Source: Streptomyces sp. D2-8 (GTDB taxonomy: Bacteria > Actinomycetota > Actinomycetes > Streptomycetales > Streptomycetaceae). Taken from it: a stretch of 64,000 bases of DNA. The notes below the pieces were generated by a model, which saw nothing but the letters and a program-made list of their open reading frames with translations, was not told the DNA's origin and made no database searches. Position numbers and translations under genes: made by a program. Below are positions 16,732 through 23,804 of the stretch, one piece after another (the first letter of the stretch is position 1; every line of letters begins with the position of its first letter). The stretch lies in assembly GCF_023184515.1 (NCBI RefSeq), contig NZ_JAAHBP010000026.1, positions 62,001 through 126,000 of the forward strand. The letters run 5' to 3'.

Positions 16732-17011
16732 GCAACGGCACAACGCACGAGCCCGTCCCCCGCTTCCCCGTACAGAGGCGACCCGGAGAAACGCGGGACG
16801 GCGAACTGCCGTCGCCGGTCAGGGTGTTGTCAGACATCACCGCTACGGCCCCCTCCCAGGGACTCGACTTCCCCGGCCTGCTCGGTCCGCCGGCCCTGCG
16901 GCGCCTCGTGATGCCGGGAGGGGCGCACCGGCGGCGGGGAGTCCACGACTCGGTGATGGCGGACAACCGCACGCGGGGTCACCGTCACCCAGGGGTGAGG
17001 GCCGGGGGCGT

Positions 17012-17704
17012 TCAGACGGCGTCCAGGGCGGCCCGCCACCGTGCGACGGCATCCGCCGACACCGGTGCCCCCCAGCCCTCCGGCCGAGCCGCCCCGCCGA
17101 TGTGGAAGCCGTCGACCCCGGCCGTCAGCAGCGTCGGCACGTGGTCGAGCCGGAGCCCGCCCCCCACCAGGAGATGCTGCTCGTACCCCGGCTGTCCCTG
17201 CCGGGCCGCCTCCGCGAGCAGCACGGAAAGCCCGTCATCGACCCCACCCGAAGCCCCGGCCGTCAGGTACGTGTCCAGCCCCGGCATCCCGTCCAGCTGC
17301 TTGCGCAGGGCGTCCCGGTCCGCGGACCGGTCGATCGCCCGGTGGAAGGTCCAGGGGCAGCCGTCCAGCACCCCCACCACCCGCTCCACAGCCGCCAGAT
17401 CCACCGCACCCCCGGCATCGAGGAACCCCAGCACGAACTCCTCCGCCCCGGCCTCCCGCAGCTCGCCCGCCACCCGCGCCAGCCGGTCCACGTCCCCGGC
17501 CGCGAACCCGTCGGCCGGCCGCAGCATCACCCGCAGGGAGATGTCGACCGCCCGGCGGATCCCGGCGACGGTGGCGGCCGACGGGGTGAGCCCGTCGGCC
17601 GCCATGTCGGTGACCAGCTCGAGGCGGTCCGCGCCTCCCGCCTGGGCGGCGACCGCGTCCTCGACGCCGAGGGCGATCACCTCCAGGACTGCACGCTTGC
17701 TCAT
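17012..17704 (-). CDS. cutC: CutC family protein
   Basis: A 230-aa TIM-barrel protein of the CutC family, historically linked to copper homeostasis in E. coli, although this role has been disputed. Family blocks are LEVIALGVEDAVAAQAGGAD, DRLELVTDMAADGLTPS and FHRAIDRSADRDALRKQ, and a LLVGGGLRLDHVPTLL near the end. Start ATG 17704. A dre-like palindrome lies 51 bp upstream, which suggests control by the GlcNAc-responsive repressor DasR; this is an inference from the motif. Confidence 0.87.
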   Translation of the reverse strand: MSKRAVLEVIALGVEDAVAAQAGGADRLELVTDMAADGLTPSAATVAGIRRAVDISLRVMLRPADGFAAGDVDRLARVAGELREAGAEEFVLGFLDAGGAVDLAAVERVVGVLDGCPWTFHRAIDRSADRDALRKQLDGMPGLDTYLTAGASGGVDDGLSVLLAEAARQGQPGYEQHLLVGGGLRLDHVPTLLTAGVDGFHIGGAARPEGWGAPVSADAVARWRAALDAV

Positions 17705-17754
17705 GGGGCCCCTTCGTCGGCACGGCGTCGGCGTACGGACGCCTGACGGTCGCG

Positions 17755-17770
17755 ACAGGTCTAGTCCAAT
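17755..17770. promoter_or_regulatory. dre-like site (predicted DasR operator) upstream of cutC
   Basis: The 16-mer ACAGGTCTAGTCCAAT matches the dre consensus AGTGGTCTAGACCACT at 12 of 16 positions. Its central AGGTCTAGTCCA is the exact reverse complement of the core of the site in front of nagK (42339-42350). It sits about 50 bp upstream of the cutC start. Confidence 0.55.
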
Positions 17771-17828
17771 CAAGACTACGCTGCCCACTCCCGCCGAATC
17801 CCAAGCCCCCGGGCCCCGGGCCGGCGCC

Positions 17829-18509
17829 TCAGCCGAAGATGTTCAGCTCCTTCGCCTCCACCCCGGCCAGCTCGAACGAAGGCGCCCCGTCGACCGGCCG
17901 CCCCGTGTACAGCCGTACGAGCGTCGGTCCGTCCCCGATGAAACGGCCCGGGGGACGCTCCCCGCCGCTCTCCCCCAGCCGCAGCGGCTCGTCCAGGTCG
18001 TCGAGGTCGGCGTGCAGCGGCACGTGCCCGCGCTCGCGGGTGATCCGGGCGAGCAGCGCCAGCGCGTCCGGCAGCCCGGCCCCGCCGTACGCCCCCGGCT
18101 CCCCGAAGGCCTCCCGCACGTCCCCGGCGTGCACCCACACCCCGAGGGCGAGACCGTCCAGCTTCCCGCCGGCCCCGGCGATGAGCGGCCCGGCCTCGCC
18201 CATCCCCCGCTCCAGCTCGTCGACAATCTGTGCGTCGCTCCAGCCGGACCGCTCCGCGATGTCCCGGTCGTTTACCTCGGGCGAGAACACGCCCTCCTCG
18301 AACCTGCCCTCCGTCACCCGCGTCAGCGCGGCCGAGCAGTGCGCCAGCGCATCCCGCACCGTCCAGCCCGGACACGCGGCGACGGGCCGCGCGAAGTCCT
18401 CCCCGGCCCGGCCCCGCAGCAGCGGGATCAGGGCGTCACGCTCGATCGTCAGCAGCCGTCCGGGCTGCTCGGGGTCCCGTACGTCATGCACATCAGCAGG
18501 AGTCGTCAT
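17829..18509 (-). CDS. Maleylpyruvate isomerase-family (TIGR03083) mycothiol-dependent protein
   Basis: A 226-aa protein of the DinB-like four-helix family common in actinobacteria. The helix PVAACPGWTVRDALAHCSAAL carries the conserved W-T-V-R-D-x-x-x-H pattern, and VWVHAGDVREAFG supplies the later metal-binding His. Members use mycothiol or bacillithiol as thiol cofactor. The substrate is unknown. The C-terminal sterol-carrier-like part (VRLYTGRPVDGAPSFELAG) is present. Start ATG 18509; the MITE-like element begins 14 bp beyond. Confidence 0.8.
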   Translation of the reverse strand: MTTPADVHDVRDPEQPGRLLTIERDALIPLLRGRAGEDFARPVAACPGWTVRDALAHCSAALTRVTEGRFEEGVFSPEVNDRDIAERSGWSDAQIVDELERGMGEAGPLIAGAGGKLDGLALGVWVHAGDVREAFGEPGAYGGAGLPDALALLARITRERGHVPLHADLDDLDEPLRLGESGGERPPGRFIGDGPTLVRLYTGRPVDGAPSFELAGVEAKELNIFG

Positions 18510-18522
18510 GCCCCCACGCTAT

Positions 18523-18743
18523 GGCCTGCCGTTTGGATCAGGCCGCAGACGCGGGGCCTGGCACGCGCATCTGCCGCGTTGTCGTCGGTTGCCGACTCCC
18601 CCAAGCTCTCGGCTTCGCTCGAGCAGGGGGGACCCCCATCGCGTCGACGCCCTCCTCCGCCTTGCAGCTGCACGCACCAGACCCCGCTCACCGGCATCGA
18701 ATGGCACCGTCGCTTCCCTGCGACCTGACCCAAACGGCAGGCC
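18523..18743. repeat. 221-bp MITE-like element with 20-bp terminal inverted repeats
   Basis: GGCCTGCCGTTTGGATCAGG at 18523-18542 is matched by its inverse complement at 18724-18743 with 19 of 20 bases identical. There is no ORF or transposase inside. The interior contains a second hairpin around the string CTCGAGCAGGGGG near 18620, related to the one at 49428. The whole element fills most of the gap between two genes. The layout resembles short non-autonomous elements seen in Streptomyces chromosomes. Confidence 0.7.
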
Positions 18744-18780
18744 CTTGGTGCCCGACCCCGCTGAGCGGGAGAATGCCACC

Positions 18781-19443
18781 ATGGTCGACCTCGACACCCT
18801 GCACACCCGCTTCGCCCGCACCCTGGAAGCAGCCCGGGGCCCGGCCGGCGGCCCGGACCCGGCGCCGTACGCCGACGCCCTGCTCACCCGCTGGCAGGAG
18901 CCCCAGCGCCGCTACCACACGGTCGAGCACCTCACCGCGGTCCTGGACCGCGTCGACGAACTGGAGCGGTACGCGCACGACCCGGACGTGGTGCGGCTGG
19001 CCGCCTGGTTCCACGACGCGGTCTACCTGCCCGACCGCTCCGAGAACGAGGAGCGCTCGGCCCGCCTCGCCGAGCGCGCCCTCCCGGAAGCCGGCGTACC
19101 CGACGCGAAGACCGCCGAGGTGGCCCGCCTGGTCCGGCTCACCGTCACCCACGACCCCGCTGACGACGACCCCGACGGCCAGGTCCTGTGCGACGCCGAC
19201 CTCGCGATCCTCGCCTCGCCCCCGTCGGCGTACGCCGCCTACACCACGGCCGTCCGCGAGGAGTACCACTTCGTCCCCAGCGACGCCTTCCGCGCGGGCC
19301 GCGCCGCGATCCTGCGCCAACTCCTGGACCTCCCGCGCCTGTTCAGGACGCCGTACGGAGCAGCCGAGTGGGAGGCCACGGCCCGCTACAACCTCACCGG
19401 CGAGCTGGAAATGCTGTCGCTCTCACCTCACGACGCCTCGTAG
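18781..19443 (+). CDS. HD-domain metal-dependent phosphohydrolase-like protein
   Basis: A 220-aa protein of the predicted HD-superfamily metal-dependent phosphohydrolases. Metal ligands are visible as H in RRYHTVEHL, HD in AAWFHDAVY, and D in VLCDADLAIL. ENEERSARLA follows the HD pair, as in this family. The substrate is unknown, possibly a nucleotide. ATG 18781 has GGGAG about nine bases upstream. It is followed 10 bp later by the GNAT-fusion gene, which may have its own promoter. Confidence 0.8.
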   Translation: MVDLDTLHTRFARTLEAARGPAGGPDPAPYADALLTRWQEPQRRYHTVEHLTAVLDRVDELERYAHDPDVVRLAAWFHDAVYLPDRSENEERSARLAERALPEAGVPDAKTAEVARLVRLTVTHDPADDDPDGQVLCDADLAILASPPSAYAAYTTAVREEYHFVPSDAFRAGRAAILRQLLDLPRLFRTPYGAAEWEATARYNLTGELEMLSLSPHDAS

Positions 19444-19453
19444 CCTGCCCACC

Positions 19454-20533
19454 ATGTGGACCACGGGAGCGGAACAGGTGGAGCAGGCCGTCGCCGAGTG
19501 CGTCGGGCTGTTGGGGGCGGTCGCCGATCGGGACTGGGAAGGGGTGCGGGCCGGGCGGCTGGAGTGGAGTTGCCGCAGGACGGCGGTGCACATCGCGGAG
19601 GATCTCATCGCCTACGCGGGCCAGCTGGCGGGGCGGGAGCAGGACGGGTACGCGCCGTTCGAGCTCTCGTTGGAGGAGGGGACCGACAACGCGGGTGCGC
19701 TGCGGGTGATCGGCGCGATGGGGACCCTGCTCGCCGCGGCGGTCCGCACCACCCCGCGTGACGTGCGGGCCTTCCATCCGTACCCGTTCCGCAGCGCGAA
19801 CCGTGAGGGGTTCGCCGCCATGGGCGTGGTCGAGGTGCTGCTGCACACGCACGACGTGGCCGAGGGACTGGGCCTGTCCTACGAACCGGCGCCCGAGCTG
19901 TGCGACTTCGTGCTCACCCGGATCTTCCCGCACGTCCAGCCGGGGCCCACCCCGTGGCCGACCCTGCTGTGGGCCACCGGCCGCGGGGAACTGGCCGACC
20001 GCGCCCCGGTGACCGAGTGGCGCTGGAACAACAACCTGGTGATCGGCACCGAGCGGCTCACCCTGGAGGGCGTCACCCCCGCGGCCGCCACCGACCTGTC
20101 CGCGGTCGGCGACGGCGGCTTCGAGTGGATCGAGGGCGGCCCGATCGAGGGCACCCGGGTCGGCGCCGGGCTGGTGTACAAGCAGTACGAGGACGGGGTC
20201 CACCGGCCGGAGTGGGGCATGTACGTGCTGGTCCGGCGCGAGGACAAGCGCGCGATCGGCGCCATGGGCTTCCACAGCGTCCCGGACGAGACGGGCCGGG
20301 TCGAGGTCGGCTACGACCTGGTCGAGGGCGCCCGCGGTCACGGCTACGCCACCGAGGCGCTGCGCGCGCTGTCGGCCTGGGCGCTGGACCGGCCGGAGGT
20401 GCGGACCGTGGTCGCGATGGTCGAGCGGGACAACCTGCCCTCGCAGAACGTGCTCGCGCGGGCCGGATTCACCCAGGTCGCCGAGGACCCCGAGCAACTG
20501 ACCTACGAACTGTGCGAACCGCGCGACGGATAG
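19454..20533 (+). CDS. Fusion: mycothiol-transferase-like domain plus GNAT acetyltransferase
   Basis: A 359-aa two-domain protein. Residues 1-190 look like a DinB/maleylpyruvate-isomerase-like four-helix domain (WSCRRTAVHIAEDLIAYA and GVVEVLLHTHDVAEGLG carry the expected His residues). Residues about 195-355 form a GNAT domain with VEVGYDLVEGARGHGYATEAL (acetyl-CoA loop) and SQNVLARAGF. The combination suggests thiol- or detoxification-linked acylation, but no substrate can be named. A TAGCCT box at 19441-19446 ends 7 bp before the ATG, consistent with a leaderless message. The end overlaps the convergent DUF4031 gene by 31 bp. Confidence 0.75.
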   Translation: MWTTGAEQVEQAVAECVGLLGAVADRDWEGVRAGRLEWSCRRTAVHIAEDLIAYAGQLAGREQDGYAPFELSLEEGTDNAGALRVIGAMGTLLAAAVRTTPRDVRAFHPYPFRSANREGFAAMGVVEVLLHTHDVAEGLGLSYEPAPELCDFVLTRIFPHVQPGPTPWPTLLWATGRGELADRAPVTEWRWNNNLVIGTERLTLEGVTPAAATDLSAVGDGGFEWIEGGPIEGTRVGAGLVYKQYEDGVHRPEWGMYVLVRREDKRAIGAMGFHSVPDETGRVEVGYDLVEGARGHGYATEALRALSAWALDRPEVRTVVAMVERDNLPSQNVLARAGFTQVAEDPEQLTYELCEPRDG

Positions 20534-20790
20534 CGCCCCTTGGGCCGCCGCAGCCCCGCCCCGTACAGCAGCCGCACCACCTCGCGGCTGCTGACCTCCA
20601 CGGCCCCGGCCCGCACCGCGTCGGCGTACCGCTGGTCGGGGATGTCGTAGTGGTCGCGCTCGAAGGCCCGGCGGGGGAGGCCGAGGCGGGCGGCGAAGGT
20701 GTGGAGTTCGTCGAAGGAGACGTCGCTGACGAGGTGGGACCACATGCGGCCGTGGCCGGGCCAGGCCGGCGGGTCGATGTAGATCGTCAC
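20503..20790 (-). CDS. DUF4031 domain-containing protein
   Basis: A 95-aa protein matching DUF4031: TIYIDPPAWPGHGRMWSHL at the N-terminus, then FAARLGLPRRAFERDHYD and VVRLLYGAGLRRP. The family is common in actinobacteria and its function is unknown. The start lies 8 bp from the stop of the upstream zinc-ribbon protein, so the two form one transcription unit. Its 3' end overlaps the convergent GNAT-fusion gene. Confidence 0.85.
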   Translation of the reverse strand: MTIYIDPPAWPGHGRMWSHLVSDVSFDELHTFAARLGLPRRAFERDHYDIPDQRYADAVRAGAVEVSSREVVRLLYGAGLRRPKGRYPSRGSHSS

Positions 20791-20797
20791 GAGGGCC

Positions 20798-21181
20798 TCA
20801 CGAGGACGCCGCCCCGCCGATGGCCTCGTTCAGCGACCCCACCGCCGCCACCTTCACGCCCGCCTCGCTGCACACCCAGTGCGGGTCGGGCCCCAACTCC
20901 GGTTCCACGTCGAGGGCGTGCGGGTCGCCGGTGCCGCACACCGGGCACAGCGGCCAGCGGCCGTACCGCTCCAGCAGGGAGTCCTGGACGTCCTGCGCGA
21001 CCAGGCCGGCCACGTACTGCGCGCCCTCGGGCCACTGCTCGACCCACCATCGCCGCTGCGCGACGGACTGCTCGACCAGGGACACGACATCGGCCTCGGC
21101 GACGCGGCCCGCGACGAGGTCGGCCAGCACGAGGGCGCGCGCGGCGTGCAGCGCCTGCTCCAGGGGGCTGATGGGATCCAT
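20798..21181 (-). CDS. Hypothetical protein with C-terminal zinc ribbon
   Basis: A 127-aa protein. The N-terminal half is helical (LEQALHAARALVLADLVAG; VSLVEQSVAQRRWWVEQWP). The C-terminal half has CPVCGTGDPHALDVE followed by HWVC, a CxxC-x(n)-C arrangement that could bind zinc together with the nearby His. Function not recognised. ATG 21181 is the first codon after the operator region shared with murR. It is translated just ahead of the DUF4031 gene. Confidence 0.75.
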   Translation of the reverse strand: MDPISPLEQALHAARALVLADLVAGRVAEADVVSLVEQSVAQRRWWVEQWPEGAQYVAGLVAQDVQDSLLERYGRWPLCPVCGTGDPHALDVEPELGPDPHWVCSEAGVKVAAVGSLNEAIGGAASS

Positions 21182-21218
21182 GCACCCATTGTGCGCACTC
21201 TTGACCCGAACACCGCGA

Positions 21219-21264
21219 CGAAAATATCTTTCACATGTGACCCGAGACGTGAAGGAAATTTTCG
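21219..21264. promoter_or_regulatory. Twin MurR/RpiR-type operator
   Basis: Two 16-bp boxes face each other: CGAAAATATCTTTCAC at 21219-21234 and GTGAAGGAAATTTTCG at 21249-21264. Read inverted, they agree at 14 of 16 positions. Each is itself a GAAA-n-TTTC type half palindrome. They flank the murR start and lie just upstream of the divergent gene at 21181. Autoregulation by the adjacent RpiR protein is the obvious reading. Confidence 0.6.
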
Positions 21265-22172
21265 CCAGCGAACGCGGCGGCCCCTCGGGAGCGAGCGGCA
21301 CCCCGCCCGCCCCCGCCGCCCTCGCGGCCAAGGTCCGCACGCTGGGCCCGTCGATGACGCGTTCCATGCAGCGCGTCGCCGAGGCCGTCGCGGGCGACCC
21401 GGCCGGCTGCGCGGCCCTCACGGTCACCGGCCTCGCCGAACTCACCGGCACCAGCGAGGCGACCGTCGTACGCACCGCCCGCCTGCTGGGCTATCCGGGT
21501 TACCGGGATCTGCGCCTGGCCCTCGCCGGACTCGCCGCGCAGCAGCAGTCGGGCCGCGCCCCGGCCATCACGACGGACATCGCGGTGGACGACCCGATCG
21601 CCGACGTGGTCGCCAAGCTCGCCTACGACGAGCAGCAGACCCTCGCCGACACCGCCGCCGGCCTCGACACCGTCCAACTGGGCGCGGCCGTCACCGCGCT
21701 GACCACGGCCCGCCGCACCGATGTGTACGGCGTCGGGGCGTCCGGCCTGGTCGCGCAGGACCTCACACAGAAGCTGCTGCGCATAGGGCTGATAGCGCAC
21801 GCCCACAGCGACCCGCACCTCGCCGTCACCAACGCGGTGCAACTGCGCGCGGGCGATGTCGCGATCGCCATCACGCACTCCGGGGCGACGGGGGACGTCA
21901 TCGAACCGCTGCGGGTCGCCTTCGAGCGCGGGGCGACGACGGTGGCGATCACCGGCCGGCCCACCGGCCCGGTCACGCAGTACGCCGACCACGTCCTCAC
22001 CACGTCCACCGCACGCGAGAGCGAGCTGCGTCCGGCGGCGATGTCGTCCCGTACCGGTCAGCTCCTCGTGGTGGACTGCCTGTTCGTGGGGGTGGCGCAG
22101 CGGACCTACGAGAAGGCGGCGCCGGCGCTGTCGGCGTCCTACGAGGCGCTGGCCCACCGGCATCGCTCCTGA
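21249..22172 (+). CDS. MurR/RpiR family transcriptional regulator
   Basis: A 307-aa repressor-type protein. The N-terminal HTH_6 domain contains GLAELTGTSEATVVRTARLLGYPGYRDLR, and the C-terminal SIS sugar-isomerase domain has YGVGASGLVAQDL and ITHSGATGDVI. SIS domains in this family bind phosphosugars, here probably N-acetylmuramic acid 6-phosphate, because murQ follows 47 bp downstream. The start is either GTG 21249 (VKEIFAS) or GTG 21237, four codons earlier; both lie at or inside the second operator box. Confidence 0.88.
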   Translation: MKEIFASERGGPSGASGTPPAPAALAAKVRTLGPSMTRSMQRVAEAVAGDPAGCAALTVTGLAELTGTSEATVVRTARLLGYPGYRDLRLALAGLAAQQQSGRAPAITTDIAVDDPIADVVAKLAYDEQQTLADTAAGLDTVQLGAAVTALTTARRTDVYGVGASGLVAQDLTQKLLRIGLIAHAHSDPHLAVTNAVQLRAGDVAIAITHSGATGDVIEPLRVAFERGATTVAITGRPTGPVTQYADHVLTTSTARESELRPAAMSSRTGQLLVVDCLFVGVAQRTYEKAAPALSASYEALAHRHRS

Positions 22173-22219
22173 GGCGCGCCGCCCCGCCCAGCACCGGAAA
22201 GACACGGAAAGAGCCGTTC

Positions 22220-23152
22220 ATGACCTCCACCTCCAGCCCCCGTGATCTCAGGACCGAGTTGGAGTCCCTGACCACCGAGGCCTTCCGGCCGGAACTCGCG
22301 GACATCGACCGGCTGCCCACCCTCGACATCGCCCGGCTGATGAACGGCGAGGACGCCACCGTGGCCGGGGCGGTCGCGGCGCGGCTGCCGCAGATCGCCG
22401 CCGCGATCGACGCCGTCGCGGAGCGGATGGCCCGGGGCGGCCGCCTGATCTACGCGGGCGCCGGCACGGCGGGCCGGCTGGGCATCCTGGACGCCTCCGA
22501 GTGCCCGCCCACGTTCAACACCGACCCCTCCCGGGTCGTCGGCCTGATCGCGGGCGGCCCGGACGCGGTGGTCACCTCGGTCGAGGGCGCGGAGGACTCC
22601 CGGGAACTGGCAAGGGCCGACCTGGCGCCCCTCGCCCTGACCCCCGACGACACGGTGGTCGGCATCTCCGCCTCCGGCCGCACGCCGTACGCCATCGGCG
22701 CGGTCGAACACGCCCGCGCCCGCCGCTCCCTCACCATCGGCCTCGCCTGCAACCCCGGCAGCCCGCTCGCGGCCGCCGCCGACCACGGCATCGAGATCGT
22801 CGTGGGGCCCGAACTGCTCACCGGCTCCACCCGTCTGAAGTCCGGCACGGCGCAGAAGCTCGTCCTCAACATGCTCTCGACGATCACGATGATCCGGCTG
22901 GGAAAGACCTACGGGAACCTGATGGTCGACGTCCGCGCCTCGAACGACAAGCTCCGCGCCCGCTCCCACCGCATCGTGGCCCTCGCGACCGGCGCCGCCG
23001 ACAAGGACATCGAACGGGCCCTGACCGCCACGGACGGCGAGGTGAAGCACGCGATCCTCACCCTCCTCGCCGACGTCGACGGCCCGACGGCGGCCCGCCT
23101 GCTGGAAGAGTCCGGCGGGCACTTGCGAGCGGCCCTGACGGCGGCCGGCTGA
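22220..23152 (+). CDS. murQ: N-acetylmuramic acid 6-phosphate etherase
   Basis: A 310-aa SIS-domain lyase. Known reaction: cleavage of the lactyl ether of MurNAc-6-P to GlcNAc-6-P and D-lactate in peptidoglycan recycling. The family signatures are RLIYAGAGTAGRLGILDASE, with the catalytic Glu, then GISASGRTPYAIGA and LKSGTAQKLVLNMLST near the C-terminus. Length is typical. The product feeds the NagA reaction encoded at 43.3 kb. Cotranscription with murR is likely. Confidence 0.95.
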   Translation: MTSTSSPRDLRTELESLTTEAFRPELADIDRLPTLDIARLMNGEDATVAGAVAARLPQIAAAIDAVAERMARGGRLIYAGAGTAGRLGILDASECPPTFNTDPSRVVGLIAGGPDAVVTSVEGAEDSRELARADLAPLALTPDDTVVGISASGRTPYAIGAVEHARARRSLTIGLACNPGSPLAAAADHGIEIVVGPELLTGSTRLKSGTAQKLVLNMLSTITMIRLGKTYGNLMVDVRASNDKLRARSHRIVALATGAADKDIERALTATDGEVKHAILTLLADVDGPTAARLLEESGGHLRAALTAAG

Positions 23153-23186
23153 CTCACCGGCCCCGGCGGCGCTGACCGGCCTCCAC

Positions 23187-23690
23187 TCACTGGAACCGGG
23201 CGACGTACTCGGCGAACGGCTCGATGCCCACCCCTGCGCGCAGCTCGTCCACACGGCCGGGCTCGGCACAGGGCCAGGGGATCGGGCTGCCGTCTTCCCT
23301 CACTCCGGCGACCTGGGTGCCGTAGACCTGCTCCCGCCCCTCGTTGACGAGCGTGCGGTCCCGCAGGAACGCCAGCTCCCGGGCACCGGCCCGCCCCGCC
23401 GCCACGGCCTCCTCCAGCAGCCGCAGCGCCCGCCGCTGCACGTCCAGTTGCCGGTCGGCATGCTGAGCGAGGATCCAGGCGGCCCGGGCGGCGTCCGCGC
23501 CGACGAGGTCCGCCGTGGGCCAGCCGGCCTCGTCCATGATCTCGTTCAGCCGGTCCCCGTGCCGGGCGGTGAGCCGCCGCCAGGCGAGCTGCCCGGCCGG
23601 GTCGTCGCTGTGGGCGGCTCCGGCGGCGGCCTGCTCGTGGTCGGCGGCGGCCATGGCGGTGAGTTCCTCGGCGAGGGCGGCGAGGGTCAT
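23187..23690 (-). CDS. DUF6624 family hypothetical protein
   Basis: A 167-aa soluble protein. LNEIMDEAGWPTADLVGADAA and ILAQHADRQLDVQRRALRLL, followed by LRDRTLVNEGREQVYGTQ, match the DUF6624 family. Function unknown. ATG 23690 is chosen because an AAAGGAAG lies seven bases upstream. It is convergent with murQ and separated from it by 34 bp. Confidence 0.8.
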   Translation of the reverse strand: MTLAALAEELTAMAAADHEQAAAGAAHSDDPAGQLAWRRLTARHGDRLNEIMDEAGWPTADLVGADAARAAWILAQHADRQLDVQRRALRLLEEAVAAGRAGARELAFLRDRTLVNEGREQVYGTQVAGVREDGSPIPWPCAEPGRVDELRAGVGIEPFAEYVARFQ

Positions 23691-23804
23691 CGCGAACTTC
23701 CTTTCGCAGAAGGGGCGTTGACCCAAACCCTAAAGCCGCATTCCACCCATGAAGATCATTCCGGAGAACGGTGACACGGCCCCCCGGGTGCTGGGATACT
23801 GGAT

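Noticed and set aside
16732..17011. A gene between the SARP regulator and cutC
   Set aside because: Short frames only, without start signals or coding bias; nothing supportable in these 280 bp.
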